A stretch of 64,000 bases of DNA from assembly GCF_046098205.1 (NCBI RefSeq), contig NZ_JBJURJ010000004.1, positions 372,001 through 436,000 of the forward strand. The letters run 5' to 3'. This document shows positions 1 to 8,260 of this stretch, one piece after another (within the stretch, counting starts at the first letter, position 1; each line of letters starts with the position of its first letter). The notes beneath the pieces are model-generated. The model made no database searches and was not told where the DNA came from. It saw nothing but the letters and a program-made list of their open reading frames with translations. The position numbers were made by a program, and so were the translations under genes. This DNA comes from Paenibacillus_AR mesotrionivorans. Its GTDB lineage: Bacteria > Bacillota > Bacilli > Paenibacillales > NBRC-103111.

Positions 1-1
1 G

Positions 2-385
2 AGCAACCAGGCCATCCGCCGGGTAGCCCAGGTAGGGGCGCGGCTCCCCTTGTTTGTGGGAGCCTCCAGTAAGGTGCTGGTGGCGTTTGCGGAGCCTGAG
101 GTGCAGGCTCAGGTGCTGTCGTCGCCCACGTGGCCGCCCTCCCTGGACAAAGCCGTTTTCACGGCCCAGTTGGAGGAGGTCCGCAGACAGGGTTATGCCA
201 CCAGTGTGGAGGAACGTGAGGTGGGAGCGGCGGCCGTGTCCGTGCCCGTCTACAACCGCTCCCACCGGTTGGTGGCCGCGCTGGCCATCTCCGGCCCCGC
301 TAACCGGCTCCCGCTGGAGAAGATGCGGGAGCAAGCGCCGGTGCTGTTGGAGTTTGCCGCCCGTATGGGCAAGATGCTCAAGTAG
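2..385 (+). CDS. IclR-family transcriptional regulator, C-terminal part (5' end outside window)
   Basis: The open frame enters from the left edge and encodes 127 residues ending at a TAG. It matches the C-terminal half of the IclR effector-binding domain: an R-x-G-x-x-x-P-L-F-V-G-A-S-S-K stretch, which in IclR proteins precedes the A-S-G-K-x-x-L-A signature, and a late segment A-A-A-V-S-V-P-V-Y-N that corresponds to the family's 'aiAaPVfd' strand. The DNA-binding helix-turn-helix lies outside the window, so ligand and targets cannot be inferred. The family call is good; the specific role is unknown. Confidence 0.8.
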   Translation, partial: SNQAIRRVAQVGARLPLFVGASSKVLVAFAEPEVQAQVLSSPTWPPSLDKAVFTAQLEEVRRQGYATSVEEREVGAAAVSVPVYNRSHRLVAALAISGPANRLPLEKMREQAPVLLEFAARMGKMLK

Positions 386-403
386 CCGCACGGGTGCAGA
401 ATA

Positions 404-585
404 ATAACGACATCAGATGTCTGTTATTCTGGTGAAGTCGTCTGGTTTTGGTGAGATACCGACATATTTTGTCTGCTATTTGGGCCGATCCGCCAATTTT
501 ACCTGTTATATAAGGCCTTAGCAGACATTTTATGTCGTTATTTCGAGTAAATGAGGCCATGCGAGCATGTTAGCAGACATTTTTT
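404..585. repeat. Cluster of short palindromic intergenic units in a gene-free spacer
   Basis: The 335-bp spacer between the IclR fragment and opuAC has no credible gene. It contains at least four variants of a GACATnnnATGTC / GCAGACATTTT motif. One copy at 404-429 is an imperfect palindrome (ATAACGACATC facing GATGTCTGTTAT), and others lie near 465-480, 520-540 and 570-585. They could form small hairpins. I infer a short interspersed palindromic family; no function is visible. Confidence 0.5.
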
Positions 586-642
586 GCCGCTTACACATGC
601 CCTCTCGGATCCCGTTCTATCCAACCAAAGCCCTATATCCTG

Positions 643-684
643 AAAAAACACCTGCCCCGGCATCTCGCCCCGGAGCAGGTGTTT
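643..684 (-). terminator. Rho-independent terminator of the opuA operon
   Basis: A GC-rich hairpin pairs AAACACCTGC with GCAGGTGTTT and is followed, on the minus strand, by a run of six T. It sits 37 bp beyond the opuAC stop, as expected for the end of that operon. Confidence 0.8.
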
Positions 685-720
685 CTTGATTCACCGCCTG
701 ATTTCCGGCGGCGTTATCCT

Positions 721-1620
721 TTACTTCAAATCCTCGATGGAACCGATCTCCATGTAGGAGGGAACCACCAGGCCCAGCTTGGTGCCCTTCAGGTTCACGC
801 CCAGGTCCTCCACCTTGTCCTTATACTTGTCCAGATAGTCCTGGTGGGTGGTGGGCAGCCAGGCTGCGACCATCGCGTCCGCACTGCCGTCGGAGACACC
901 CGCCCACATGGGGCCGGCCTCCACCTGCAGCATTTCGGCCTTAATCCCCAGCCGCTCCTGCAGCACCTGCCGCACCACATTGGTGCTGGCAATCTCCGAA
1001 TCCCATGCCACGTAAGCCAGCGTCAGCTTTTTGCCGTCTTCCTTAGCCAGGTCCTTGGTCCACACGTCTACCTTGGCAGCGTTATTCTTCACCCAATCCG
1101 CCGCGGCTTCCTCCGGCTTTTTACCGTCAATAATCGCGGACATCACCACCGCCATGTCTTCCGCGGTCCACTCGAACCGGTCCAGCACCGCATATGCCGA
1201 AGGCAGAGAATCCTTCAGCCCCTTGCGGACAATGGTACGGATTTCCTCATCCTTGCCGAAGGTGCCCTTGGGGTCTTCCAGATACTTCAGCTCATACTTG
1301 GCGAACATCCAGTGGGGCGTCCAGCCGGTGACGATAATCGGCTTTTTGTCCTTGTAGGCTTTGTCAAGAGCCGCGGCCATAGCGGCCCCGGAGCCTTCCA
1401 CCAGCTTCCAATCCTTCAGCTCGTAATCCGTCAGCACCTGGGCGGCCTGCTTCATAATACCGGCTCCCGGATCGATGCCGATAATCTGGTGCTGCACCTG
1501 GTCGCCTATGCTTTTGTCACCGGAGGCAGAGCTGTTATCCGAGCAGCCTGCCAGCAGGGCGGCGCCTAATACACCGGCCAGGCAAGCGGTCATCCATTTT
1601 CGCGGAAATAAGTTAGTCAT
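721..1620 (-). CDS. opuAC: Glycine betaine ABC transporter, substrate-binding lipoprotein
   Basis: A 299-aa extracytoplasmic binding protein for glycine betaine or related compatible solutes, delivering ligand to the OpuAB permease. The N-terminus is a lipoprotein signal with lipobox L-L-A-G-C, making Cys26 the predicted lipidated residue. The rest matches the OpuAC periplasmic-binding fold, including a G-W-T-P-H-W-M-F segment near residue 99 typical of the betaine-binding family. It is last in a three-gene operon, 31 bp after opuAB, and a terminator follows. Unlike OpuABC-type fusions, the binding domain is a separate protein. Exact solute specificity is inferred. Confidence 0.92.
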   Translation of the reverse strand: MTNLFPRKWMTACLAGVLGAALLAGCSDNSSASGDKSIGDQVQHQIIGIDPGAGIMKQAAQVLTDYELKDWKLVEGSGAAMAAALDKAYKDKKPIIVTGWTPHWMFAKYELKYLEDPKGTFGKDEEIRTIVRKGLKDSLPSAYAVLDRFEWTAEDMAVVMSAIIDGKKPEEAAADWVKNNAAKVDVWTKDLAKEDGKKLTLAYVAWDSEIASTNVVRQVLQERLGIKAEMLQVEAGPMWAGVSDGSADAMVAAWLPTTHQDYLDKYKDKVEDLGVNLKGTKLGLVVPSYMEIGSIEDLK

Positions 1621-1651
1621 CGTTTCTCTCTCCTTTTTGTTCAGAATATCG

Positions 1652-2500
1652 TTATGCAGATTTTTCGTGAGAAGGCCGTTTTTTGCGTTTCATCAAATAT
1701 TGAGTCATCCGATCCAGCAAAATCGCCAGCACCACAATGGCTAATCCGGCTTCAAAGCCCTGACCGGTTTTCACCTGGGTCACCGCACGGTACACATCCG
1801 CACCGATGCCCTGGGCGCCGATCATGGAGGAGATGACCACCATAGACAAAGCCAGCATGATGGTCTGGTTAACGCCCGCCATAATGGAGGGCAGCGCCAT
1901 AGGCAGCTGCAGCTTCACCAGCACCTGGGAGGGGCTGGAGCCGAAGGCATTGGCCGCCTCTACCAGCTCCGGGGCTACCTGCCTGATCCCCAGCTCCGTC
2001 AGACGGATGGTAGGGGGGACGGCGAAAATCACCGACGCGATAACCCCGGGCACCACACCCAGCCCGAAGAAGGTAACCGCGGGGATCAGATAAACGAAAG
2101 CAGGCATCGTCTGCATAAAATCCAGCACCGGCGTCAGAATGCGGCGGACCCGTTTATTTTGGGCACACCAAATCCCCAAAGGAATGCCGCTTATTATGGA
2201 CAAAAGGGCGGATGTCAGTACCAGCGCCAGCGTATCCATGGTATGGTCCCAATAGCCCAGGTTATAAATTAGAAGAAGACCAAGAAGGGCGAACACGGCG
2301 AAGGCCCATTTGCCCAAGTAATAAGCCAGGACAACGACCAGCGCAATCAGGACAAGTGCGGGGGTAAGATGGAGCAAATAGGAGATTCCAGTCACAATTC
2401 CTTTGATCAGCCCGGATATGATCGCGAATAATCCAGAGACATGATCGTCCAAAAAAGCCACAAGCGTTTCAATCCATTCATCCAGCGGCAATTTCGGCAT
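1652..2500 (-). CDS. opuAB: Glycine betaine ABC transporter, permease
   Basis: A 282-aa integral membrane subunit of the osmoprotectant importer with several strongly hydrophobic segments. It carries the inner-membrane coupling (EAA-type) loop with G-S-S-P-S-Q-V-L-x-K-L-Q-L-P near residue 190. The ATG at 2500 is preceded by a GGAGGTG ribosome binding site that lies inside the end of opuAA. The two coding regions overlap by 23 bp, which suggests translational coupling. Confidence 0.93.
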   Translation of the reverse strand: MPKLPLDEWIETLVAFLDDHVSGLFAIISGLIKGIVTGISYLLHLTPALVLIALVVVLAYYLGKWAFAVFALLGLLLIYNLGYWDHTMDTLALVLTSALLSIISGIPLGIWCAQNKRVRRILTPVLDFMQTMPAFVYLIPAVTFFGLGVVPGVIASVIFAVPPTIRLTELGIRQVAPELVEAANAFGSSPSQVLVKLQLPMALPSIMAGVNQTIMLALSMVVISSMIGAQGIGADVYRAVTQVKTGQGFEAGLAIVVLAILLDRMTQYLMKRKKRPSHEKSA

Positions 2501-3698
2501 GGGCCGTCACCTCCCTGTCTGCGGCAGTCTGTCTGGCCAAGGCTCCAAGCACCGCTCCACGAACAATCACGCCGAGAATTCGTCCGGTTTCATCCACAAC
2601 CGCTACCGGATATTTTGAGCTGCTGCAAATATCGAACAAATCGTACAGCAGCTGGTCGGGCGCCACTACAGGCACGTCCCGGACTACAATATCCTCCAGC
2701 GTGCGCCCGTCCGAAGCGGCATCCGAGGAATCCTCGGCGGTAATCACCCCGATGAGCTTCTTGCCCCGGTCCACGACGAACAAGTTGGAGATGCCCGCTT
2801 CCTTCATCAGCTGCAGGCCTACCCGCGGCCCTCTGTCGAGGCCGATGGTTTCCGCACGCCGCATTACCGAGGAGGCGGTCAGCACCTTGGACAGGTTCAC
2901 ATCCTCCACGAACCGCTCCACATAGTCATTGGCGGGGCTCATGAGAATTTCCTCGGGCGTTCCGATCTGCACTACGCTGCCATCCTTCATAAGGGCGATT
3001 CGATCCCCGATCCGCAGCGCCTCGTCCAGATCATGGGTAATGAAGATAATCGTTTTATTCATCTTGTTCTGAAGCTCTAGGAGCTCATCCTGCATATCCT
3101 TGCGGATCAACGGATCCAATGCGCTAAAGGCTTCATCCATCAGCAGAATGTCCGGATCATTGGCCAAAGCCCGCGCCAGCCCGACCCGCTGCTGCATCCC
3201 GCCGCTCAGGGCATCCGGCAGACTGTTGGACCAGGCTTCCAGTCCGACTAACTTAAGCGCTTCCAATGCTTTTTCCCGCCGGGCCTTTTTATCCATCCCT
3301 TGGACTTCCAGTCCGTACTCCGCATTCTCCGCCACAGTGCGGTGGGGAAACAGGGCGAATTTCTGGAAGACCATGGCGATCTTCTCCCGCCGGACCCGGC
3401 GCAGCTCTTCTGCTCCCATACCCACAATATCTCTGCCGTGAATGCTGACCGTACCCGATGTGGGCTCGATCAACCGGTTTAGAAGCCGGACCAGGGTGGA
3501 TTTCCCGCTGCCGGAGAGTCCCATGATCACGAAGATTTCCCCTTCGTTCACATCGAAGCTGACTCCGTTCACCCCGACCGTGTGCCCTGTCTCCTTATAG
3601 ATCCGGTCCTTGGACCATTGCTGATCCAGGAGGGGAAGGGCGGACGCCGGATTTGGGCCGAACACCTTGGTTACATCCCGAACCTCAATAATAGGCAA
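2478..3698 (-). CDS. opuAA: Glycine betaine ABC transporter, ATPase with CBS domains
   Basis: The 406-aa ATPase powers the betaine importer. Residues 60-68 are the Walker A motif (GLSGSGKST), 164-168 the LSGGM signature and 184-190 the Walker B (ILLMDEA). The C-terminal region, about 275-395, holds two CBS domains. In the related Lactococcus OpuA these sense ionic strength and gate transport; the same role is inferred here. The start is TTG at 3698 behind AAAGGAG. It is the first gene of opuAA-AB-AC, with a sigma-A-like promoter upstream and a divergent GbsR-type regulator. Confidence 0.94.
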   Translation of the reverse strand: MPIIEVRDVTKVFGPNPASALPLLDQQWSKDRIYKETGHTVGVNGVSFDVNEGEIFVIMGLSGSGKSTLVRLLNRLIEPTSGTVSIHGRDIVGMGAEELRRVRREKIAMVFQKFALFPHRTVAENAEYGLEVQGMDKKARREKALEALKLVGLEAWSNSLPDALSGGMQQRVGLARALANDPDILLMDEAFSALDPLIRKDMQDELLELQNKMNKTIIFITHDLDEALRIGDRIALMKDGSVVQIGTPEEILMSPANDYVERFVEDVNLSKVLTASSVMRRAETIGLDRGPRVGLQLMKEAGISNLFVVDRGKKLIGVITAEDSSDAASDGRTLEDIVVRDVPVVAPDQLLYDLFDICSSSKYPVAVVDETGRILGVIVRGAVLGALARQTAADREVTAHAEIAAG

Positions 3699-3739
3699 AA
3701 AGCCTCACTCCTTTCCTTCGCGCTTCATGCACATCTCTA

Positions 3740-3769
3740 AGTGTAAGGAAATTCAAAGGGGTATGTCAA
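3740..3769 (-). promoter_or_regulatory. Sigma-A-type promoter of opuAA-AB-AC
   Basis: On the minus strand, TTGACA (3769-3764) and TACACT (3745-3740) are separated by 18 bp, about 40 bp before the opuAA start. The -35 is a perfect consensus. Confidence 0.65.
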
Positions 3770-3786
3770 CATAAATTTCTGCCAAA

Positions 3787-3809
3787 ACAGTTCATACAGA
3801 AAAAACTGT
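3787..3809. promoter_or_regulatory. Inverted repeat upstream of the opuA promoter, candidate GbsR-type operator
   Basis: ACAGTT and AACTGT are separated by 11 bp, about one helical turn, and lie 18 bp upstream of the opuA -35 in the divergent spacer. The geometry fits a dimeric regulator. Assignment to the adjacent GbsR-type protein is inference. Confidence 0.4.
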
Positions 3810-3948
3810 ACGGAATAAACTCCTGATTGCTCGGTTATGCTCTATGATCCTCTGGCTGCTGCATCTTTACTTTATGCGGAAGGTTCCATACAATAAGGGT
3901 CAGTGAAAGACCGCATTCATGAATTTCGCAGGATAGGGTGACAGTGGC

Positions 3949-4518
3949 ATGGAGCAAGCGGAGGGGCTGCCCCGGGAGCAGCAGGATATTGTCCTTAAGG
4001 CCAGGAAGCGGGTTATCGAATCTATCGGCCAGAATATGGATTTATACGGTATCAATCTGTCCATCGGGCATTTGTACGGGCTATTATTCTTTCAGAATAA
4101 ACCTATGACCTTAGATGAGATGACGGAAGCCATGAAAATGAGCAAAACCAGCATGAGCACCGGTGTCAGGACGCTGGTGGATTTGAAGATGGTGAATAAG
4201 GTGTGGGAAAAAGGGGCCCGCAAGGATCTCTATGAGGTGGAGATGGACTGGTTCCAGACCTTCGCCGACTTTTTCTCGCTGAAGTGGCGTAAAGCTGTGG
4301 AAATCAACATGCAGGCCCTGCGCAAATCCAGAATAGAGCTGCAGGAGCTGGCCCGGACCAACCCGGGGCAGGAGGAGCTGGAGCGGCTGGTGGAGGAGGA
4401 CCTGGCCAAAATCAATGAGGCCATCCGTTATTATCTCTGGCTGGACCGGTTTATCGAGGTGCTGGAGACAGGGGCGATCTTTGACCTGGTGCCCAAGGAC
4501 CTTCCGCAGGAATCATAA
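3949..4518 (+). CDS. GbsR/MarR-type transcriptional regulator
   Basis: A 189-aa protein of the GbsR family, MarR-like winged-helix repressors that control choline and glycine betaine genes in Bacillus. The winged helix lies at about residues 30-100, with the recognition region M-K-M-S-K-T-S-M-S-T-G-V-R-T-L. A helical, acidic C-terminal half (about 105-175) follows and is probably the dimerisation and ligand region. It is transcribed away from the opuA operon, the arrangement expected for a local regulator. B. subtilis GbsR and OpcR are the closest functional models. Which ligand it senses is not visible. Confidence 0.85.
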   Translation: MEQAEGLPREQQDIVLKARKRVIESIGQNMDLYGINLSIGHLYGLLFFQNKPMTLDEMTEAMKMSKTSMSTGVRTLVDLKMVNKVWEKGARKDLYEVEMDWFQTFADFFSLKWRKAVEINMQALRKSRIELQELARTNPGQEELERLVEEDLAKINEAIRYYLWLDRFIEVLETGAIFDLVPKDLPQES

Positions 4519-4530
4519 TATAGAGCACAG

Positions 4531-4563
4531 CAGCGTTTCGCGGTTACGCGGACGCTGTTTTTT
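4531..4563 (+). terminator. Rho-independent terminator of the gbsR-like gene
   Basis: CAGCGT pairs with ACGCTG and an inner CGCG pairs with CGCG. A run of seven T follows, 13 bp after the stop codon. Confidence 0.85.
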
Positions 4564-4632
4564 TGTGCTAACGGTCGGCCAATATTCCCGCGCGGTATGT
4601 AAAAAATCCGTTTCCGGACAGCGTGGTATGCC

Positions 4633-4805
4633 ATGCACAGGCTACAATGCGGTTATTGCACCGCCATGTCCCTGTATGCGGCCTCCAACATTGCCGGAGT
4701 GGTTAGCAGCATGGGCAAACGGGGATACGCCTCCTTAAAAGCCTGATTCTCAATGCCAAAAATATTGAGAACGAGCAGGAGCTGGCCAAGCTGCTTCTTG
4801 CATAA
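4633..4805 (+). pseudogene. Possible frameshifted gene remnant
   Basis: Two frames join into one protein-like reading. The first (ATG at 4633) ends S-M-G-K-R-G-Y-A-S-L-K then a stop. A +1 frame carries on with S-L-I-L-N-A-K-N-I-E-N-E-Q-E-L-A-K-L-L-L-A and a stop at 4805. No ribosome binding site precedes the ATG and I do not recognise the family. It may be the tail of a lost gene upstream of gerAB. Confidence 0.25.
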
Positions 4806-4863
4806 CTTTACTCCATTTGCCAATAATACCGTAGCGGGAAACACAGGCGGATTGGAGCCATCT

Positions 4864-5973
4864 ATGGAAAAAATAAGCCCATATCAATTGGGAGTTATGA
4901 TCATCATGTTCGAAATCGGCAGCTCCCCGTTGTTTCTTCTGGCCAGCGAAGCCAAACGGGATGCATGGATTTCCGTGCTGATTGCCATGGTTTGCGGCAT
5001 GCTGCTGCTTGTTTTCGTCACTCTTCCGATTCAGCGCCGGGAGCCGGATCTGAACCTGATAGACATTTTGTTCCGCTATGGGGGCAAGTGGGTGGGCCAT
5101 CTTTTTGCGTGGCCGTATGTGATTTATTTTTTGTACAAGTCCGTTCGAAACGTGCGGGAATTCGGGGATTTGATGAATCTTTACCTGCTGCCCCAGTCCC
5201 CCCTGGTTGTGGTTATCATCATCATTATGCTCGTGTCTACTTATGCCGTGTATATGGGAGTAGAGGTGTTTTTCCGGGTGACGGAGGTGCTGCTGCCTGT
5301 CATTACGGTGATCTATTTTTTTCTGCTGTTTCTCCTTTGGATCGTGGGGGTGATCCAGGTGGACAACCTGCTTCCCATTATGGAGGAGGGCCTCCGCCCG
5401 GTTGTGGACGCGGCACTTCCCGAGGTGGTGTCTTTTCCATTCGGCGAAATGGTGCTGTTTCTGATGTACTGGCGGTTCGTCAATGAGAAAAAAAAAATAA
5501 TTCCGGCCACGTTGATTTCGTACAGCATGGCCGGGTTGTTTCTGGTGTTTACCAATGCATTGATTTTAAGTATCCTGGGTCCGGAATTGGCTGGAATTGG
5601 GGGAATTCCTCTCATGATAGTGGCCAGCCTAATCCGCATCACTCAATTTTTGGAGCGGATGGACCCCCTTGTGGCCATTTTGCTGTTTATCGGGGTTTGG
5701 GTAAAACAAACTGCTTATTACTTCGGGGCGGCTATGGCCTTGGCCTCAATCTTCAAAACGTCTTACAAACGCATGACTCTCCCTGCAGGTGTGGTCATCT
5801 TCATCGGCTCATTACTATTTGGCTCCTTTATGGAGCAAATCCGCTTCGGCTTTGAATACAACGTCAAATACCATTTTCCCATTTTTCAAATCGTGCTGCC
5901 GTCGCTGCTGCTGCTTTTTATGCTCATCCGCAAAAAGGGAAAAAAGGATACTACCATAGCCGGTCAGTCTTAA
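4864..5973 (+). CDS. Spore germination permease, GerAB family
   Basis: A 369-aa polytopic membrane protein of the Spore_permease (GerAB) family, the APC-type subunit of nutrient germinant receptors in the spore inner membrane. It starts M-E-K-I-S-P-Y-Q-L-G, a typical GerAB opening, and shows about ten hydrophobic segments with R-N-V-R-E-F-x-D after the third. The ATG at 4864 has GGAG seven bases upstream; an earlier in-frame ATG at 4753 would add an unlikely leader and was rejected. GerAB normally sits in a gerA-gerB-gerC operon. Here neither a GerAA nor a GerAC gene is adjacent, so this is an orphan subunit or the survivor of a decayed operon. Confidence 0.85.
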   Translation: MEKISPYQLGVMIIMFEIGSSPLFLLASEAKRDAWISVLIAMVCGMLLLVFVTLPIQRREPDLNLIDILFRYGGKWVGHLFAWPYVIYFLYKSVRNVREFGDLMNLYLLPQSPLVVVIIIIMLVSTYAVYMGVEVFFRVTEVLLPVITVIYFFLLFLLWIVGVIQVDNLLPIMEEGLRPVVDAALPEVVSFPFGEMVLFLMYWRFVNEKKKIIPATLISYSMAGLFLVFTNALILSILGPELAGIGGIPLMIVASLIRITQFLERMDPLVAILLFIGVWVKQTAYYFGAAMALASIFKTSYKRMTLPAGVVIFIGSLLFGSFMEQIRFGFEYNVKYHFPIFQIVLPSLLLLFMLIRKKGKKDTTIAGQS

Positions 5974-5988
5974 CCTCCAGCCGTACGG

Positions 5989-6032
5989 AAAAAAGGCCTC
6001 TTATCATTGCGCTGGGCAATGGCAAGAGGCCT
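5989..6032 (-). terminator. Strong terminator of the SLH-protein gene
   Basis: AGGCCTCTT pairs with AAGAGGCCT and an inner CATTGC with GCAATG, followed on the minus strand by six T. It may also stop gerAB transcription weakly. Confidence 0.85.
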
Positions 6033-6049
6033 GTTGGCATTGAATAGTT

Positions 6050-7063
6050 CTAGTCTGCATGCTGAGCAGTGACGGCGGTAAAGTCCGAAGCGAGGTATGT
6101 CGCCAGCTCTACCTTAGAAATCACCATCGGATACATCATGTCGGGATTGGGCGGGGTCAGCTTGTAGCGGATGACCGCTTCCTTGTCCCCGGTAAAATCA
6201 ATGCTGGTAATCACAGCTCCATAACCCGGATGGGGTACTTGGATCGTGACGGTGGCCTTGTTTACGCCATCAGCGGCCTTCTCCAGGGCTACGGAAGCTT
6301 CGCTCCATACAACAGGAGTATCCACGGCCGGAGCAGAGGTCGCTCCAGGAACGGGAGTAGCCCCAGGCACGGAGGCCGGAGTGCCGGCAGGTGTGGCTGC
6401 CGGAGTAGGCTCAGGCGAAGAGGTGTGATCCGTATGTTTGGCTACGAAGGCTCTTGCCTCGTACAACCAATCCGCCGCTTCGGAACGGGTAATGCCCGCC
6501 TTCGGCCGGAACTGGGATTTGTCATCCAGCTTGGTGATCTTCATGTTCAAAAGCGTCTGAATGCTGCCGGATGCAGCCGGGTCAACGGCATTCTCATCCG
6601 CCAGGATGTTGTACAGCTCAATGACCGCATAATCCCCCTTCTGCTGCAGGGCTTTATGAAGAAGCACGGCAAATTGCTCACGGGTCAGCTGGCTGGACGG
6701 GTCCACGTTTTGGGGAACCTCCAGTTTATTGTACTGGGCGATAATGAAATCCTCGGCGTACCAAGCATCATCCGGCACTTGGGTGTAATAATCGCTGGCC
6801 TTGGGAGCCTTGAAGAAGCTGATATGGGCAAGGCTCAGATCCAAACCCTTCACCAGGAGCCGGATGCCCTGATCATAAGTTAAGACTTCCTTAGGCGCGA
6901 AACGGTCGCCGTCCATTCCGGAAAGAACACCATCCTTACGCAGGGATTCAATCTTGGTTTGGGCGGGATCCTGGGCAATATCGCTGAAAGCAAGAGCGGC
7001 AGACCCTCCCAGCATAGCGGCAGCCAACACAACAACGGAAATTCGTTTGGTTAATTTATTCAA
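6050..7063 (-). CDS. Exported SLH-domain protein
   Basis: A 337-aa secreted protein. The chosen start is TTG at 7063 with a strong GGAGGTGA seven bases upstream. It gives a clean signal peptide (N-K-L-T-K-R-I-S-V-V-V-L-A-A-A-M then A-L-A). Residues about 28-205 look like three S-layer homology repeats (F-S-D-I, D-x-x-W-Y-A-E-D-F-I, I-T-R-S-E-A-A-D-W-L), which in Paenibacillus bind pyruvylated wall polymer. A Pro/Ala/Thr-rich linker near 215-255 leads to a C-terminal domain of about 85 residues that I do not recognise. Surface location is well supported; function is unknown. Confidence 0.75.
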   Translation of the reverse strand: MNKLTKRISVVVLAAAMLGGSAALAFSDIAQDPAQTKIESLRKDGVLSGMDGDRFAPKEVLTYDQGIRLLVKGLDLSLAHISFFKAPKASDYYTQVPDDAWYAEDFIIAQYNKLEVPQNVDPSSQLTREQFAVLLHKALQQKGDYAVIELYNILADENAVDPAASGSIQTLLNMKITKLDDKSQFRPKAGITRSEAADWLYEARAFVAKHTDHTSSPEPTPAATPAGTPASVPGATPVPGATSAPAVDTPVVWSEASVALEKAADGVNKATVTIQVPHPGYGAVITSIDFTGDKEAVIRYKLTPPNPDMMYPMVISKVELATYLASDFTAVTAQHAD

Positions 7064-7144
7064 GGGAATCACCTCCAGCCTTACAGACGCCTTCAAGCTC
7101 AAAAAGGTTGCAGCAGCGGCCCTGCCTGCCAAACCGACTCATCC

Positions 7145-7232
7145 ATGCCAACTCGTCGATACCGACCCATACATGCCAACTCGTCGATACCGACCCATAC
7201 ATGCCAACTCGTCGATACCGACTCATTCATGC
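7145..7232. repeat. 28-bp tandem repeat, about three copies
   Basis: Units beginning ATGCCAACTCGTCGATACC start at 7145, 7173 and 7201, with a decaying fourth at 7229. The first two are almost identical. They lie in the upstream region of the SLH gene. Apparent peptides across them simply repeat and are not taken as genes. Confidence 0.85.
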
Positions 7233-7281
7233 TGAATTCATTCATACCAGATTACCTATTCTGCAGTTGCAATCTTTTTAG

Positions 7282-7683
7282 CTATTCCCTTTTTTCTGCG
7301 AATGCCACCAGATGGCCGTCGGGATCAGTTCCGTACGCCACATAGTCCCCCCAGTTTCGGACCGCGCCTGCACTCACCTGCCTGCCTCCAGCAGCTTCCA
7401 AGCGGTCATAATAGGCATCAGGTTGTTCCACATACAAATATACTTCACTCCGCGGCGCCCCACCTGCATGTTGCGGATGCGGAATCCGTCCTTCAAGAAT
7501 TCTCGAGATTCCCTCCTCCGGCATAAGCCCGAGCCGGGCCGTTTCGGAAATCGCAAACTCCGTCATCCCCGGCACATCCAAAGAAGGCTCAATACCCAGA
7601 AGCTCCCGGTAAAAACTCCGAGACTTCCCCTGATCTTTAACAAACAGAATAAAAATCGCATGTGTATCCCGCAAAATCCCCAC
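7282..7683 (-). CDS. VOC (glyoxalase/bleomycin-resistance fold) protein
   Basis: A 133-aa single-domain vicinal-oxygen-chelate protein. It has the two paired beta-alpha-beta-beta-beta modules of the fold: an F-Y-R-E-L-L-G-I motif near residue 27 and a D-Y-V-A-Y-G-T-D-P-D-G-H-L-V-A-F ending typical of the family. GTG at 7683 is preferred because GGAGG lies eight bases before it; a TTG at 7698 is the alternative. Members include glyoxalases, dioxygenases and antibiotic-binding proteins, so the substrate cannot be deduced. It stands alone on this strand. Confidence 0.8.
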   Translation of the reverse strand: MGILRDTHAIFILFVKDQGKSRSFYRELLGIEPSLDVPGMTEFAISETARLGLMPEEGISRILEGRIPHPQHAGGAPRSEVYLYVEQPDAYYDRLEAAGGRQVSAGAVRNWGDYVAYGTDPDGHLVAFAEKRE

Positions 7684-7854
7684 CGTTCCATCCTCCAATA
7701 TATTTAATGATTAACTTCTACGTAGTTCTATTCTACAAAGATAGTATAGAGGCTGTCCCCACTTTCTTCCATCCACCACCAGCCCCAAGGAAATCTCAAA
7801 ATGAATCCAACCTTCGGTCTCCAATCTTCCCCCTTTCTTGAATATCACTTGCAC

Positions 7855-7887
7855 CTCCTTATCGTCCACTCTCCCCTTCGCTCAGGA
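7855..7887 (+). repeat. Left 33-bp inverted repeat flanking the transposase-like gene
   Basis: This 33-mer (starting CTCCTTATCGTCCACT) matches the reverse complement of 9610-9642 at 31 of 33 positions. Its 29-bp core belongs to the unit that forms the array at 24211-24923. The rest of the 7699-8260 spacer shows no convincing gene. Confidence 0.85.
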
Positions 7888-8260
7888 AACAGGAATGTAA
7901 AGTGGGAGGAAGCATAAAACAGGGGGAGGAGTATTAAACACCGGATTCATCCATGCTGGTCTGGACAAATATGGGGAAGCTTGATGTATGACAAAATAAA
8001 TGAACCTATGTAAATAGGAAATGTGCAAATGATTATGTGAAGGCTTCGTGATTGCGTGTTTAGGAAAGCTTTGTATCATTCATGCTAACCTGGCCTCTTT
8101 AATGTGAATTGGAAGTAGCAAAGAAGTTGCCTGCGCCGTTTTCGCACATCAAGGCGTGGACCGTACCCGCTGAAAGTGGAAAGATAGCCGATTTCAATCA
8201 ATGAGGGACAGGATAGATGGCAGAGAGGGATTAGGCAGTCTTCGCAGAGCGGTAAATGAT

